Assembly: GCA_965371945.1 (NCBI GenBank)
Contig: CBDVAK010000249.1
Span: 1-5,314, forward strand
Reading direction: 5' to 3'
Length of the DNA stretch: 5,314 nt
Origin: CBDVAK01 sp965371945
GTDB lineage: Bacteria; Pseudomonadota; Gammaproteobacteria; Competibacterales; JAHEDQ01
In this document: piece after piece, positions 5,292 through 5,314 of the stretch
Layout of the letters: each line of letters opens with the position of its first letter
Numbering within the stretch: position 1 is the first letter of the stretch
Notes under the pieces: model-generated
What the model was told of the DNA's origin: nothing
The model's database searches: none
Seen by the model: the letters and a program-made list of their open reading frames with translations, nothing else
Made by a program: the position numbers and the translations under genes

Positions 5292-5314
5292 TTTCGTTAA
5301 ATAGCGCAACTATT

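Overview
The window reads as an ordinary, gene-dense proteobacterial chromosome segment: high GC, five genes on about 87% of the bases, and no insertion sequence, phage gene, CRISPR array, tRNA or rRNA that I can see. The nlpD-rpoS pair and the strong resemblance of the RpoS and AlaC proteins to their enterobacterial counterparts point to Gammaproteobacteria. A Chromatiales-like lineage would fit, but that is inference, and a betaproteobacterium is not excluded because similar gene orders occur there.

Left block (1-2613, minus strand). alaC, a glutamate-pyruvate type aminotransferase, is followed by hom, homoserine dehydrogenase with a C-terminal ACT domain. The 23-nt gap between them, with a Shine-Dalgarno (SD) sequence inside it, indicates one operon. 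thrC often follows hom, but only 28 nt remain before the window edge, so this cannot be seen. The block makes alanine and commits aspartate-semialdehyde to threonine and methionine. Both genes probably start at TTG codons.

Middle (2614-3313). A divergent intergenic region holds a candidate alaC promoter on the minus strand and a consensus TATAAT on the plus strand. The plus-strand promoter would serve a small Mth938-fold (NDUFAF3-like) protein of unknown bacterial function. This gene converges on rpoS. The 153-nt gap between them holds no recognisable gene but is unusually structured: three degenerate copies of a motif about 40 nt apart, and a nested inverted repeat.

Right block (3314-5291, minus strand). 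nlpD, a LysM/LytM-domain lipoprotein, lies upstream of rpoS, the general stress and stationary-phase sigma factor. The spacer is 124 nt and contains two adjacent inverted repeats and a very strong rpoS SD. The NlpD LytM domain has lost its catalytic residues, as expected of an amidase activator. The RpoS N-terminus is basic and proline-rich where the E. coli protein is acidic.

I do not see a convincing new biological system here. The points most worth a second look are the structured gap at 3161-3313, the rpoS leader, the RpoS N-terminus and the initiation signals around hom and the Mth938 gene.
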